A stretch of DNA of 64,000 nucleotides from Methylotenera sp. Its GTDB lineage: Bacteria > Pseudomonadota > Gammaproteobacteria > Burkholderiales > Methylophilaceae. The DNA lies in contig JACMNB010000019.1 in assembly GCA_014378845.1 (NCBI GenBank), positions 35,358 through 99,357 on the forward strand, written 5' to 3'. The number at the start of each line of letters is the position of its first letter. Within the stretch, counting starts at the first letter, position 1. Positions 16,428 to 25,776 of this stretch are shown here, piece by piece. Position numbers and translations under genes: made by a program. The notes under the pieces are model-generated. The model had not been told where the DNA came from, did not search any database, and was given only the letters and a program-made list of their open reading frames with translations.

Positions 16428-17741
16428 TCAATCTGAAAAGTTGATATATCCCCAGTCGATTAATTGTTGCAAATCGCCTGCTAGTAAATCAGCCCCAATA
16501 TCTTGCCGATAGCGAATATTAGGTAAGATTACTTGTTCAGCTACGTTGTAAGCTTGTTGGCGGGCCGCCTCAATTGTCTCGCCAGCACCGACGGCAGTGC
16601 CCACATTGCCAGTGACGCCGCTTGTCATTAAGTGATTGTTTTGCTTTGCTACCTCGCTAAAATGTAACTGTTGCATATCGGCTTTTGTGATGGATGGTTG
16701 AAACAAAATAGGCAAGCCTTTAGAAAGTGATTCATAGCCATAGCTATATGGAAAAGGCGGCACGTTGAGTACAACACCAACTGCAAAACCAGATTGAGTT
16801 GCAATATATAAAGAGGTTTTTCTAAGCATGCGTTTAAATAACGAGGCCCAAGAATCTTGTTGCAAAGCGGCGCAAATGCAATAACCAGGATAGCCAAATC
16901 GACTAGTAAACTCGAGCGGCCAAAGCCCATCTGCATTGGCTATCATATTAAGGTTGATGTAGCCGCAATAACCGCTTTGTTTTAACCTGCTTTCTAAGCG
17001 CAGCAAACTACGCTTAAAAATAATCTCAGCGCCCCTAAATGTAACAACCGTGCCCATTTCACCTGTAAGCTCGCCCAAATTGCCATTAAAAAAGTGTTTA
17101 TGCTCCCAATCTAAACAAGCGGGTTGTAGAAAATGCTCACCATTAAAATAGACGCCAACGCCAATTTCAATACCGCTGATATAGTCCATTAAAACAAAGT
17201 CGATGGGCTCAGTGGTTGCCGGCTTTTGGCTTTTGTAATGTTTAAGTAGCGTGACGAGATCAGACCCATCTTCAGCCATACCAACATAGTTCCGCGTACG
17301 TTCGCAGTCGGCGCCGTTACTTTTGTACACGTAACGTTGGTTGGTTTTAGTAACAAGCGCAATTGCTGCATCGTAATCAGTAAAATGAAATGTGTTGGCA
17401 ATTGGCAATCCTATTTCTTGTAGCATTTGTTGACCAAATTCACGATTACTTTCTAGCAGATCGCCAAAGGCGCTACCGCCGATAACTTGGTAACCTTCTT
17501 GGCGCAGCTTATCTTGTAAAATGCCCTTGCTTGCGGACTCGAATAATATAATGCCATCTTGCCCTGCATGGCGAATCCATTCTAGTTCGCTGCGCCAATC
17601 TGGCGTAAACGTTAACATGCCAGCATAAATATCCTGATAATCAGCGTTTTCTACAAACACTTTAACTTCATGTCCGGCTTCAATTAAGCGCACATACAGT
17701 GCGCCTAAATCACAATATTCACCAATGCCTAAAAATTTCAT
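16428..17741 (-). CDS. ATP-grasp protein related to phosphoribosylamine-glycine ligase
   Basis: A 437-residue ATP-grasp enzyme resembling PurD (GARS). The N-terminal domain begins MKFLGIGEYCDLGALYVRLI, where PurD has its nucleotide-like fold. It is followed by FGQQMLQEIGLPIANTFHF and YVYKSNGADCERTRNYVG in the ATP-binding region, then GYCGYINLNMI and PLEFTSRFGYPGYCI, the metal-binding end of the ATP-grasp fold. Substrate residues of true PurD (for example the GVVLAS motif) are altered (VGVVLNVPPFPYSYG), so a different amine ligation is likely. It lies 6 bases after a methyltransferase gene; the pair is probably one operon. Confidence 0.7.
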   Translation of the reverse strand: MKFLGIGEYCDLGALYVRLIEAGHEVKVFVENADYQDIYAGMLTFTPDWRSELEWIRHAGQDGIILFESASKGILQDKLRQEGYQVIGGSAFGDLLESNREFGQQMLQEIGLPIANTFHFTDYDAAIALVTKTNQRYVYKSNGADCERTRNYVGMAEDGSDLVTLLKHYKSQKPATTEPIDFVLMDYISGIEIGVGVYFNGEHFLQPACLDWEHKHFFNGNLGELTGEMGTVVTFRGAEIIFKRSLLRLESRLKQSGYCGYINLNMIANADGLWPLEFTSRFGYPGYCICAALQQDSWASLFKRMLRKTSLYIATQSGFAVGVVLNVPPFPYSYGYESLSKGLPILFQPSITKADMQQLHFSEVAKQNNHLMTSGVTGNVGTAVGAGETIEAARQQAYNVAEQVILPNIRYRQDIGADLLAGDLQQLIDWGYINFSD

Positions 17742-17747
17742 CTGGGT

Positions 17748-18752
17748 TTATGTCGCTTGGCGTCTGGCCGTTAAAACTACAGCAGCGATTCGGTCTGCCA
17801 TATGATAAGCCTCGCTATTGAGTTCTTCACCAAAAATATCGGGGTCAATTTCAACGTATTGATAAGTAAAACCTGCAATATTCAATTTAGCAGCCGCTGC
17901 TGCAAGAAAAGCGTCATGCCCATTTACAATAGCCACGCCCGTATATAACAACAGCGTACCGTTTGGATTTAAACGTTCGATAGCTGCATCTACAATTGCT
18001 AGCGATAAATCAGCGCCAAGCTGGCCGCCGCCGTGTCGATAAGCGCGCTCGGTTTTATCCAATAAATAAGGCGGATTGGCAACAATTAAATCAAAGCTAC
18101 CTGCAACAGTATTCAGCAAGTTGCTTTGTATTAATTCAATGTTGTGAATAGCAGCAGCATTTATATTAGCGCGCGCCAGACTCAAAGCCTCGCTATTAAT
18201 ATCAGATGCGACTATTTCAGATTCAATCTTTAATTCTGTTAGCGCCAACGCCAGTAAAACTGCGCCAACCCCACTGCCTGTGCCAATATCAACCGCTCTA
18301 TAAGTAGGTGGCAGATTGCTAATAAAGTCTCGTGAAATAAAGTCTTTTGAAGCCAAATATTGTTGGACGACATTAGCAAATCGATAAGTATCGGGCCCAA
18401 AAAAAACTGCCTCATTACCCAGTGTAGGATACGCAGAGTGCAGAAAAAGCAGCGCATCTATACTAGAAACGCGTAATTGGCTTTTCCAATAATCGCCAAC
18501 TTTGACAGCAATATTAGCTAACTGCATCAAATCAAATAGTGCGGCATCAATATCTTCGCGTTTAAAAAGTCGATTCCAACCAAAAATTTCGATTAGATTA
18601 TTGGCCACACTATTTTGCAGTCTACTATTTACTATTTCGTGACTGGCAGGACTGATGGTGATAAATCGATAATTATTTATTTTTAAATAAGCCAACAACT
18701 CCGTTAATTGGGGTTGGTTATCGATGACTGTTTTTTCATTAACAAGATTCAT
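17748..18752 (-). CDS. SAM-dependent methyltransferase of the PrmC/RsmC-like type
   Basis: A 334-residue protein with an N-terminal accessory domain (residues 1-140) and a C-terminal class I methyltransferase domain. Motif I is RAVDIGTGSGVGAVLLALAL, motif II contains EIVASDINSEAL, and motif IV is LIVANPPYLLD. The NPPY sequence is typical of enzymes that methylate planar nitrogens (glutamine side chain or base amino groups), so the target could be a protein, a nucleic acid or a small molecule. It is the promoter-proximal gene of a two-gene operon with the PurD-like ATP-grasp gene. Confidence 0.75.
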   Translation of the reverse strand: MNLVNEKTVIDNQPQLTELLAYLKINNYRFITISPASHEIVNSRLQNSVANNLIEIFGWNRLFKREDIDAALFDLMQLANIAVKVGDYWKSQLRVSSIDALLFLHSAYPTLGNEAVFFGPDTYRFANVVQQYLASKDFISRDFISNLPPTYRAVDIGTGSGVGAVLLALALTELKIESEIVASDINSEALSLARANINAAAIHNIELIQSNLLNTVAGSFDLIVANPPYLLDKTERAYRHGGGQLGADLSLAIVDAAIERLNPNGTLLLYTGVAIVNGHDAFLAAAAAKLNIAGFTYQYVEIDPDIFGEELNSEAYHMADRIAAVVLTARRQAT

Positions 18753-18787
18753 GTGGCTAGCCTAACACTTAAATAGGTTTGGTTTAA

Positions 18788-18801
18788 GTGCGCTAACGCA
18801 C
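18788..18801. repeat. Short hairpin copy of the TGTGCG...TAGC repeat family
   Basis: GTGCG-CTAA-CGCAC followed by AGATTAAT. The reverse complement, ATTAATCTGTGCGTTAGCGC, matches the hairpin core at 3585-3614. It lies in the divergent promoter region between the methyltransferase and formaldehyde dehydrogenase genes. Confidence 0.5.
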
Positions 18802-18860
18802 AGATTAATGCACATCAGCGCTTTAAAATTTTGGCGTTACCTAACGATTATTGGAGATCT

Positions 18861-19997
18861 ATGATGAAAGCATTAGTTTATAACGGCCCGCGCGATGTCA
18901 ATGTGCTTGAAGTGCCCGATGCAAAAATTGAGCGCTCAACAGATGTATTGGTGAAAATAACCACGACTAATATTTGCGGTTCAGATTTGCATATGTATGA
19001 AGGTAGAACCGATGTAGAAAAAGGCAAAATATTGGGTCATGAAAACATGGGTGTGGTGATTGAAGTGGGCCAGGCGGTTGATCGCATTAAAGTTGGCGAC
19101 CGTGTTTGCTTACCTTTTAATATAGGTTGCGGCTTTTGCAAAAATTGTGAACGTGGCTTGACAGGATTTTGTTTGACGGTTAATCCAGGCACTGCTGGCG
19201 GCGCTTATGGATTTGCAGGCATGGGCCCATACAGCGGCGGCCAAGCAGAATATTTGCGGGTGCCTTATGGCGATTTTAATTGTTTGAGATTACCGCCCGA
19301 TGCAGAAGAAAAAGAAAATGATTATGTCATGCTCTCTGATATTTTCCCCACTGGTTATCACGCAACAGAGTTAGCGGGGGTGAAAGCAGGCGATACCGTG
19401 GCAATTTACGGCGCTGGGCCAGTTGGCTTAATGGCTGCTTATTCAGCTCGATTAAAGGGTGCCAGCAAAATTATGGTGGTCGATACGCACAAAGATAGGT
19501 TGGCACTGGCTGAAAAAATCGGGGCAATTGCCATTGATAATGGCGAAGGCACCGCTGTAGAGCAAATATTAGAACACACCAAAGGCAAAGGCGCAGACAG
19601 AGGCTGCGAGTGCGTGGGTTATCAATGTTGCGATCACCATAACCATGAAGTGCCCAACTTAACCATGAATAGTTTGGTGAGCTCAGTCGGCGCAACCGGT
19701 ACGATTGGTGTGGTAGGCGTGTTTTTAGCTAAAGACCCAGGCGCAAAAGACGCGTTAGCAAAGCAAGGTCAAATTGCCTTTGATTTTGGCAAGTTTTGGA
19801 TGAAAGGTCAAAAAATGGCAACTGGTCAGGCCAATGTGAAAGCCTATAACCGTAATTTGCGCGATTTAATTGCCGCAGATATCGCAAAACCGTCATTCAT
19901 CATTTCGCATGAATTGCCGCTTTCTAAAGCGAAAGACGCTTATAAAAACTTTGATGCGCGTGAGGCAGGGTGGACAAAAGTAGTGTTAAAACCTTAA
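18861..19997 (+). CDS. fdhA: Zinc-dependent dehydrogenase, glutathione-independent formaldehyde dehydrogenase type
   Basis: Medium-chain zinc dehydrogenase related to glutathione-independent formaldehyde dehydrogenase (for example Pseudomonas putida FdhA), which oxidises formaldehyde to formate with NAD. Catalytic zinc ligands are in NICGSDLHMYEGRTD (Cys39) and LGHENMG (His60, Glu61). The structural zinc site is Cys90, Cys93, Cys96 and Cys104 in CGFCKNCERGLTGFC. The Rossmann motif is YGAGPVGLMAAYSA. Family-specific GCECVGYQCCDHHNHE is also present. ATG 18861 follows TTGGAGA. In a methylotroph it would detoxify or dissimilate formaldehyde, though this is inference. Confidence 0.88.
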   Translation: MMKALVYNGPRDVNVLEVPDAKIERSTDVLVKITTTNICGSDLHMYEGRTDVEKGKILGHENMGVVIEVGQAVDRIKVGDRVCLPFNIGCGFCKNCERGLTGFCLTVNPGTAGGAYGFAGMGPYSGGQAEYLRVPYGDFNCLRLPPDAEEKENDYVMLSDIFPTGYHATELAGVKAGDTVAIYGAGPVGLMAAYSARLKGASKIMVVDTHKDRLALAEKIGAIAIDNGEGTAVEQILEHTKGKGADRGCECVGYQCCDHHNHEVPNLTMNSLVSSVGATGTIGVVGVFLAKDPGAKDALAKQGQIAFDFGKFWMKGQKMATGQANVKAYNRNLRDLIAADIAKPSFIISHELPLSKAKDAYKNFDAREAGWTKVVLKP

Positions 19998-20018
19998 ACA
20001 TGCTTTTTTCACCCAATT

Positions 20019-20735
20019 TTAAAACGGCAAGAATGCGGCTGTTGCTATACTTTGCATAACGCGCGAAATCAGCCGCTGTGATTTTTCTGCCAGCGCAATC
20101 GCGTATAAATCGCAGCGGCCTATCATTTTGCCAAATTCGCGCTCAAAACTTAAGTTACGCTCTTTTTCGCTTATTTCATTGGTTAGCAAATACAATTTGC
20201 CACTCACATCGTATGCGTTTGAAAGCTTCCACGCCGCAATTTCGATATTGCGCGCCACATTGTAAATATGTTGTGGTTCAATTTTATCGGTTAAATAAAA
20301 ATCTGTTTTATTGCCATGCGCCTGTAGCAGCATGGTCTGCAAGCCAACAATAAACGATAAAACCCGGTCGTTTTGATAATCGGCATCAAAGGTTAAAAAA
20401 ATCGCGTCGGTGCCTTGTTTGTTGCCAATTTCTTTAAATTTCCAATGGTGTTGCAACGCGCTTTCAAACACCCAGTCAGTCATTTTTTCGGCATTGTCGC
20501 TAGTGCTTTTAGCCAATTCATGCGGATTGCGTTTATACAGTTTTAGCATTAAATTGCGCAAACTTTGAGTGTTCTCGGCCAGCTCTACATCGGCCATGCG
20601 GTCAAAATCGGCCTTTGCAAGTTGGTTAGCGGTGCTTCTGTCACCGCGTTGCGGAATTGGCTTGCCTGCTATTGGCGTATTATTGGCGCACGCCAATAAT
20701 AGGCTGCAAAGCAAAGTCAAAAAAAACACCTTCAT
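20019..20735 (-). CDS. Predicted lipoprotein downstream of phoR
   Basis: A 238-residue protein with a lipoprotein signal (VFFLTLLCSLLLAC, lipobox LLAC). The mature part is alpha-helical with no recognised domain; motifs include LRNLMLKLYKRNPHELAKS and IFLTFDADYQNDRVLSFIVG. Proteins of this look are annotated as conserved hypothetical lipoproteins in related betaproteobacteria, from memory. Its start directly abuts the stop of the PhoR-type kinase gene, so it is probably the third gene of a phoB-phoR operon and may be induced by phosphate limitation. Confidence 0.7.
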   Translation of the reverse strand: MKVFFLTLLCSLLLACANNTPIAGKPIPQRGDRSTANQLAKADFDRMADVELAENTQSLRNLMLKLYKRNPHELAKSTSDNAEKMTDWVFESALQHHWKFKEIGNKQGTDAIFLTFDADYQNDRVLSFIVGLQTMLLQAHGNKTDFYLTDKIEPQHIYNVARNIEIAAWKLSNAYDVSGKLYLLTNEISEKERNLSFEREFGKMIGRCDLYAIALAEKSQRLISRVMQSIATAAFLPF

Positions 20736-22073
20736 TTAATTAAGCACTTTTTGCTGTGCAATTCTAGCCTTGGGAAACACAACGCTAAAGGTGCTACCTT
20801 TGCCAATTTCGCTACTAATATCAAGCTTGGCTTGGTGGCGGATAAGAATGTGTTTAACGATGGAAAGCCCTAATCCTGTGCCGCCTGTTTCACGGCTACG
20901 GCCACGATCGACGCGGTAAAAGCGCTCTGTAAGCCTGTCAATATGTTGTTGCAAGATGCCAATACCCGTGTCGCGCACAGTAAACACAGGCTGCTCATTC
21001 ACCAATTGCCAAGTAATGAATATCTCGCCGCGACCGCCATTACTGGGCGGCGGCGTATAGCGAATCGCATTGCTGACTAAATTGCTAAACGCGCTGTGTA
21101 ACTCATCTTGCCCACCAATAAGGTTTAAGTTGGAATCGGCCTCTAAGTGAACTTTATGCTTGGCCTTTTTTAGGCCATGGCTTAAGTTTAAGGCGTCATT
21201 TTTAATCGTATTGAGCAAACTTGCCATATTAATTTCAATATCGTCAGGCGCCTCGTTATTGCTTTCTATGGTCGATAATGCAAGTAAATCCTCAATAATG
21301 CGGCGCATGCGCACAGTTTGCTCTAACATCATAGCGAAGTAGGTTTTAAGTGCATCGGGCACCGCGCCTTTCATATCGGTAAGCGTTTCTAAAAAGCCGC
21401 CAACCACGGTTAATGGCGTGCGTAGCTCGTGCGAGACATTGGCAATAAAATCGCGGCGCATGATATCTACTTTTTCTAGTTGCGTCATATCGCGGCAAAT
21501 CAGCAATTTTTGTTTGGATTCAAATGGCATTAGCCTAATCTCAAAAACCACTTCAGGATTTTGCCAAGACTTTAATTTAAAAGGCTCGCTATAATCCTTG
21601 CCAACCAAATAAGCAATAAATTGACTATCGCGAATTAAATTGACAATGGGCAGATTTTGATCGGTGCTGAGGTCTAAACCGAGCTGTTTTTCGGCATGCG
21701 GCGTACACCATTCTATCTCGTTACTGGGGCTTAAAATCACCAACCCATCAGGCATGGTGTTGGCAGTTAGGTTAAAACGCTCTACCGCAGCGCTAAGCTG
21801 GGCTTGGTTGGCAAGGTTGTTGCGCTCATATTGTAGCAAGTTGGTAAATACATCTTGCCATGCGCCAGAACCTTCTGGAATACTTTTTAAATTGGGATTC
21901 TTAAACCAAGCATTTAATTGATGCAACCACGTAATATGGATGTACAAATAAACTAATAGTCCAATAGCAAAAATGATTAATGCTATTGTAGCGCTAGTAA
22001 TAAGCCATAAAAATAGACTAATACCAGCTAATAAGCAGACGAATAAACCAGCTTTTAATCGAATATCGGGCAC
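20736..22073 (-). CDS. phoR: PhoR, phosphate-regulon sensor histidine kinase
   Basis: Membrane histidine kinase that phosphorylates PhoB under phosphate starvation. Two N-terminal helices (residues 8-48) are followed by a PhoR-type linker, a PAS domain (about 95-200), a dimerisation domain with the phospho-acceptor His215 in ANVSHELRTPLTV, and an ATPase domain with SNAIRYTPPP (N box), DTGIGI (G1), RFYRVDRGRSRETGGTGLGL (F and G2). The length of 445 fits PhoR (431 in E. coli). It follows phoB by 110 bases and is immediately followed by a lipoprotein gene. Confidence 0.93.
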   Translation of the reverse strand: MPDIRLKAGLFVCLLAGISLFLWLITSATIALIIFAIGLLVYLYIHITWLHQLNAWFKNPNLKSIPEGSGAWQDVFTNLLQYERNNLANQAQLSAAVERFNLTANTMPDGLVILSPSNEIEWCTPHAEKQLGLDLSTDQNLPIVNLIRDSQFIAYLVGKDYSEPFKLKSWQNPEVVFEIRLMPFESKQKLLICRDMTQLEKVDIMRRDFIANVSHELRTPLTVVGGFLETLTDMKGAVPDALKTYFAMMLEQTVRMRRIIEDLLALSTIESNNEAPDDIEINMASLLNTIKNDALNLSHGLKKAKHKVHLEADSNLNLIGGQDELHSAFSNLVSNAIRYTPPPSNGGRGEIFITWQLVNEQPVFTVRDTGIGILQQHIDRLTERFYRVDRGRSRETGGTGLGLSIVKHILIRHQAKLDISSEIGKGSTFSVVFPKARIAQQKVLN

Positions 22074-22183
22074 AAATTAAGCTTTGTATTAAATAAACTT
22101 AATTATAGCTTTTAGTTTGCATGAACCAAATTAATTGGGCGAAGTTAATTGTGCTTATTAATGGGGTTTGCTAATCATGTTTG

Positions 22184-22876
22184 TTAATCGTTCTTGGCAG
22201 ATAGGCGATAGCCAGAGCCGCGCACGGTTTGAATTAAATCTTGATGATTGGACACCGCCAGTGCATTACGCAAACGGCGAATATGCACGTCAACCGTTCT
22301 ATCCTCAACAAACACCCGGTCGCCCCACACCTTATCTAACAGCTGGCTGCGGGTGTGTACGCGCTCGGCATTGCTCATAAAAAAGTGTAATAACCTAAAT
22401 TCAGTTGGCCCTAAGTCTATATTGGTACTGTTGCCTGTCACGCGGTGAGTGGTTGGGTCTAACATTAAGCCAGCAATCTCAATCGGGTCATCGGTCATTT
22501 GCGGCGCACGGCGGCGCAGTACAGCTTTGATGCGCGCATTGAGCTCGCGCGGGCTAAACGGTTTAGTCACATAATCGTCTGCACCTACTTCTAACCCGCG
22601 CACTTTGTCATACTCATCGCCGCGCGCTGTTAGCATAATAATGGGGATGGCTTTGGTTTGGCTGTCAGATTTTAAACGGCGTGCGTATTCAATGCCGCTC
22701 ATGCCAGGCAACATCCAATCCAGCAAAATCAAATCAGGCAGTGTGCTACGCAGCAGCTCTTGTGCAATTTCTACACTAAGCGCGCGGATGGCGTTGTGGC
22801 CTGCTTGCGTAATATTAAGTGCTAGCAACTCTTGAATAGCGGGTTCATCTTCAATCACTAAAATATTGGCGGGCAT
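22184..22876 (-). CDS. phoB: PhoB, phosphate-regulon response regulator
   Basis: OmpR-type response regulator. The receiver domain has the phospho-acceptor Asp53 in LILLDWMLPGMSG and the Lys in DDYVTKPFSPREL. The winged-helix effector has EFRLLHFFMSNAERVHTRSQ, DRVFVEDRTVDVHIRRLR and VRGSGYRLS. At 230 residues it is nearly the same length as E. coli PhoB. Three Pho-box repeats lie 34-62 bases upstream, indicating self-activation. Confidence 0.95.
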   Translation of the reverse strand: MPANILVIEDEPAIQELLALNITQAGHNAIRALSVEIAQELLRSTLPDLILLDWMLPGMSGIEYARRLKSDSQTKAIPIIMLTARGDEYDKVRGLEVGADDYVTKPFSPRELNARIKAVLRRRAPQMTDDPIEIAGLMLDPTTHRVTGNSTNIDLGPTEFRLLHFFMSNAERVHTRSQLLDKVWGDRVFVEDRTVDVHIRRLRNALAVSNHQDLIQTVRGSGYRLSAKND

Positions 22877-22909
22877 TTTTTATCTCGATTTAAGTGTTGG
22901 TGCTATTTT

Positions 22910-22938
22910 GTGACTTTAATATGACATATTGATGACAA
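22910..22938 (-). promoter_or_regulatory. Pho box: three 11-bp-spaced TGTCAT repeats upstream of phoB
   Basis: On the minus strand, TTGTCAT, ATGTCAT and AAGTCAC begin exactly 11 bases apart, separated by four AT-rich bases each. This is the known PhoB-binding arrangement. The most upstream repeat lies about 60 bases before the phoB start. The divergent transporter gene begins about 130 bases away on the other side and might share the site. Confidence 0.8.
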
Positions 22939-23065
22939 CTTGCAAAGCACTTTTTATGGCAAAAAACCAATGCACAATTGCCATTTTAGCCATTTTGTAA
23001 GACTATCTAGTTTGTTAGTAAAATAATCTATAACAGCAATTTTGGGATAAGTTTAAGGGAATAAC

Positions 23066-24748
23066 ATGGCTAGTTTTTTATCTAAAGAAAATATCACCGC
23101 AAATGCCAGCTTTAATCGTTGGTTGGTGCCGCCAGCAGCCTTGGCAATACATCTTTCTATTGGCATGGCATACGGTTTTAGTGTGTTTTGGAAACCGCTT
23201 GGCAACGCGTTGATGGGCGCAGATGGCAAGCCGCTGGCCGCTTGCGCAGCAGGCGCAACCACCTTTAGCGAGAAATTATCTGGCACCCTGCGCGCCTTAA
23301 CTGCCACCGATTGCAATTGGACGCAATTTGATTTAGGTTGGATGTACACCTTGTTTTTTGTGTTACTTGGTTGCTCGGCCGCGCTGTGGGGGGGTTGGTT
23401 AGAGCGCGAAGGCCCGCGCAAAGCAGGCTTGGTTTCAATGCTGTGTTGGTGCGGCGGGCTACTAATTTCGGCTTACGGCGTACATCAACACCAGTTGTGG
23501 ATGATGTGGCTGGGCAGCGGCGTGATTGGCGGCATTGGCTTGGGGCTTGGCTACATTTCGCCTGTTTCTACGCTAATAAAATGGTTTCCCGATAGGCGCG
23601 GCATGGCCACTGGCATGGCGATTATGGGGTTTGGCGGCGGCGCAATGATAGGCTCGCCACTGGCAACAAAACTCATGGCGCATTTTGCTTCACCTGGCAA
23701 TGTGGGAGTTTGGCAAACATTTGTGGTGCTAGCGGCCATTTATGTGGTGTTTATGTTGTGCGGCGCATTAGGCTATCGCGTGCCACCAATTGGATGGAAG
23801 CCCGCTAATTGGACGCCGCCGCCGGCCAAAGCAAACGCAATGATTGCCTCAAAACATGTGCATTTAAAAAATGCGCATAAAACCCCGCAATTTTGGCTAT
23901 TGTGGTTGGTGTTGTGTATGAATGTATCGGCGGGCATCGGCATTATTGGCGCGGCTGCGCCCATGTTGCAAGAAACCTTTGGCGGCGCATTAATTGGGCA
24001 GCATGATGCTAGCGGGCAAAGTATTGGGTTTGCGGACATTAAAAAAGATGAAGGCTTAACAAAGGCCGCGGCGGCAGTCGGCGCTGGCTTTGTGGGGTTA
24101 ATATCACTATTTAATATTTTTGGCCGATTTGCGTGGGCAACGTCATCCGATAAACTGGGCCGCAAGCGCACCTATTATATTTTCTTTATTTTAGGCGCAT
24201 TCATGTACTGCGCGGCCAGCTATGTGGCGGGTTTTAAATCGCTGGCCTTATTTGTGGCATGTTTTGCGGTAATTGCCTCCATGTATGGCGGCGGTTTTGC
24301 GACAATTCCTGCTTATTTGGCCGATTTATTTGGCACACAATTTGTCGGTGCGATTCATGGCAGGCTGCTGACTGCATGGTCTACTGCGGGCATTTTAGGG
24401 CCGGTAGTGGTGAATTATATGCATGACACGCGCTTAGAAAAAGGCGCCCCGTTTGATCAAGTATATGCACCAATATTTTTGGTGTTAGCGGGATTAATGG
24501 TGGTTGGGTTTTTTGCCAATATGTTGATAAAGCCCGTTGCAGACAAGTATTTTATGAGTGATGCTGAATTAGCACAAGTGCACAAACTGGCGCATGAAAA
24601 ATCGCTGCAAAGCGGCGGCAATGTTGCATCTTCAAACGCGGCGCCGCAAAGCGGCTTGTTGGTGATGCTGGCTTGGGCGGCCGTGATTGTGCCGATTAGT
24701 TATGGCATTTGGATGACGGTACAAAAAGCTTGGGTGCTATTTAGTTAG
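23066..24748 (+). CDS. MFS transporter, oxalate/formate antiporter (OFA) family
   Basis: A 560-residue membrane protein with the OFA-family layout of 12 helices. Early motifs are [17 protein letters not shown] and [40 protein letters not shown] and [19 protein letters not shown] are typical of the family. Enlarged loops after helix 1 (containing ACAAGATTF) and around residues 310-340 make it longer than classical OxlT. The substrate is likely a small carboxylate, but cannot be read from sequence. AAGGGA precedes the start. A C-terminal helix follows a low-complexity linker. Confidence 0.85.
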   Translation: MASFLSKENITANASFNRWLVPPAALAIHLSIGMAYGFSVFWKPLGNALMGADGKPLAACAAGATTFSEKLSGTLRALTATDCNWTQFDLGWMYTLFFVLLGCSAALWGGWLEREGPRKAGLVSMLCWCGGLLISAYGVHQHQLWMMWLGSGVIGGIGLGLGYISPVSTLIKWFPDRRGMATGMAIMGFGGGAMIGSPLATKLMAHFASPGNVGVWQTFVVLAAIYVVFMLCGALGYRVPPIGWKPANWTPPPAKANAMIASKHVHLKNAHKTPQFWLLWLVLCMNVSAGIGIIGAAAPMLQETFGGALIGQHDASGQSIGFADIKKDEGLTKAAAAVGAGFVGLISLFNIFGRFAWATSSDKLGRKRTYYIFFILGAFMYCAASYVAGFKSLALFVACFAVIASMYGGGFATIPAYLADLFGTQFVGAIHGRLLTAWSTAGILGPVVVNYMHDTRLEKGAPFDQVYAPIFLVLAGLMVVGFFANMLIKPVADKYFMSDAELAQVHKLAHEKSLQSGGNVASSNAAPQSGLLVMLAWAAVIVPISYGIWMTVQKAWVLFS

Positions 24749-24810
24749 CACATAAATTGTGCGCTTGCATATGGTGTAAAATAGCGTTTTTTGCAAGATT
24801 AGAGATTACA

Positions 24811-25260
24811 TTGAATAAAATTAACATTAATTTAGATGGTAAAGGCAAAAAAATCGGCCTGGTGCTATCGCGTTTTAACAGCACTATTGGCGATGGCTTA
24901 TTAAAAGCTTGTTATGACGAGCTGATTAAACTGGGCGTAAGCAAAGACGATATTCGCATTGCCACCGTGCCAGGCGCGCTCGAAACGCCGCTTATCTTGC
25001 AACACATGGCCTTAAGCGAGCGCTTTGATGCGTTGATTGCTTTAGGCGCGATTATTCGCGGCGAAACCTATCACTTTGAAGTGGTTGCAAATGAGTCTGC
25101 GCGCGGCATTTCAGAGGTGCAATTGAACACGGGCGTGCCTGTTGCCAACGCAGTGTTAACGACTGAAGATGACGAGCAAGCGCTTGCACGTATGCATGTA
25201 AAAGGCGCAGAAGCGGCGCAAGTGGCCATTGAAATGGCCAATTTGGTCCGCGCTTTATGA
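24811..25260 (+). CDS. ribH: 6,7-dimethyl-8-ribityllumazine synthase
   Basis: Penultimate enzyme of riboflavin synthesis, condensing 5-amino-6-ribitylamino-uracil with 3,4-dihydroxy-2-butanone 4-phosphate. Family motifs are [46 protein letters not shown] (catalytic His88) and [17 protein letters not shown]. The open frame extends to 24757, but that extension ([12 protein letters not shown]) is unlike any RibH; TTG 24811 gives the expected 149 residues starting with a Lys/Asn-rich segment. The stop overlaps the nusB start (ATGA), so ribH-nusB form an operon, a common pairing. Confidence 0.93.
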   Translation: MNKININLDGKGKKIGLVLSRFNSTIGDGLLKACYDELIKLGVSKDDIRIATVPGALETPLILQHMALSERFDALIALGAIIRGETYHFEVVANESARGISEVQLNTGVPVANAVLTTEDDEQALARMHVKGAEAAQVAIEMANLVRAL

Positions 25261-25745
25261 TTGATACAGGGCACGCCAAACCAATGATTACGGCAGAAAT
25301 TAAAGCCGTTAAAAAACCAAAAGTCAGCCAAAACCGCCGTAAATCGCGCGAATTAGTGCTTAAGGCCGTGTACCGCGGCATGTTAAATACGGGTGAAATA
25401 AAGCAAATTATTTTGGATACAAAAGAAGACCCCGAATTCATCAAAGCTGATGAAGCGTATTTCAGGCAATTGCTAGACGGCGTAACCAGTAAAATGGACG
25501 ACTTAGATACGCAAATCGCTGTATTTATTGATAGAAAAATTACCCAATTAAGCCCAATAGAACATGCAATTTTGCGTATTTCTGCCTATGAATTGATGTT
25601 TGATGCAAGCATTCCGTACCGCGTGGCGATTAATGAAGGTGTTGAGCTGGCCAAATTATATGGCGGCGTTGATGGGCATAAATATATCAACGGTGTATTA
25701 GATAAAATTGCCGAGAAGACCCGTGCGCACGAGTTTAGAAAGTAA
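25257..25745 (+). CDS. nusB: Transcription antitermination factor NusB
   Basis: RNA-binding antitermination factor that pairs with NusE (S10) at boxA, mainly on rRNA operons. The N-terminal basic segment includes [17 protein letters not shown], followed by DAYFRQLL-like [48 protein letters not shown] and [12 protein letters not shown]. The length of 162 residues is normal. It overlaps ribH by 4 bases and is followed at short distance by the PP2C gene. Confidence 0.95.
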   Translation: MIDTGHAKPMITAEIKAVKKPKVSQNRRKSRELVLKAVYRGMLNTGEIKQIILDTKEDPEFIKADEAYFRQLLDGVTSKMDDLDTQIAVFIDRKITQLSPIEHAILRISAYELMFDASIPYRVAINEGVELAKLYGGVDGHKYINGVLDKIAEKTRAHEFRK

Positions 25746-25776
25746 ATACTTAAATGTTGGTGGGGATTGAAACACA

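Noticed and set aside
24757..24810. An 18-residue N-terminal extension of RibH from ATG 24757
   Set aside because: [12 protein letters not shown] has no similarity to RibH, and TTG 24811 gives the normal length.
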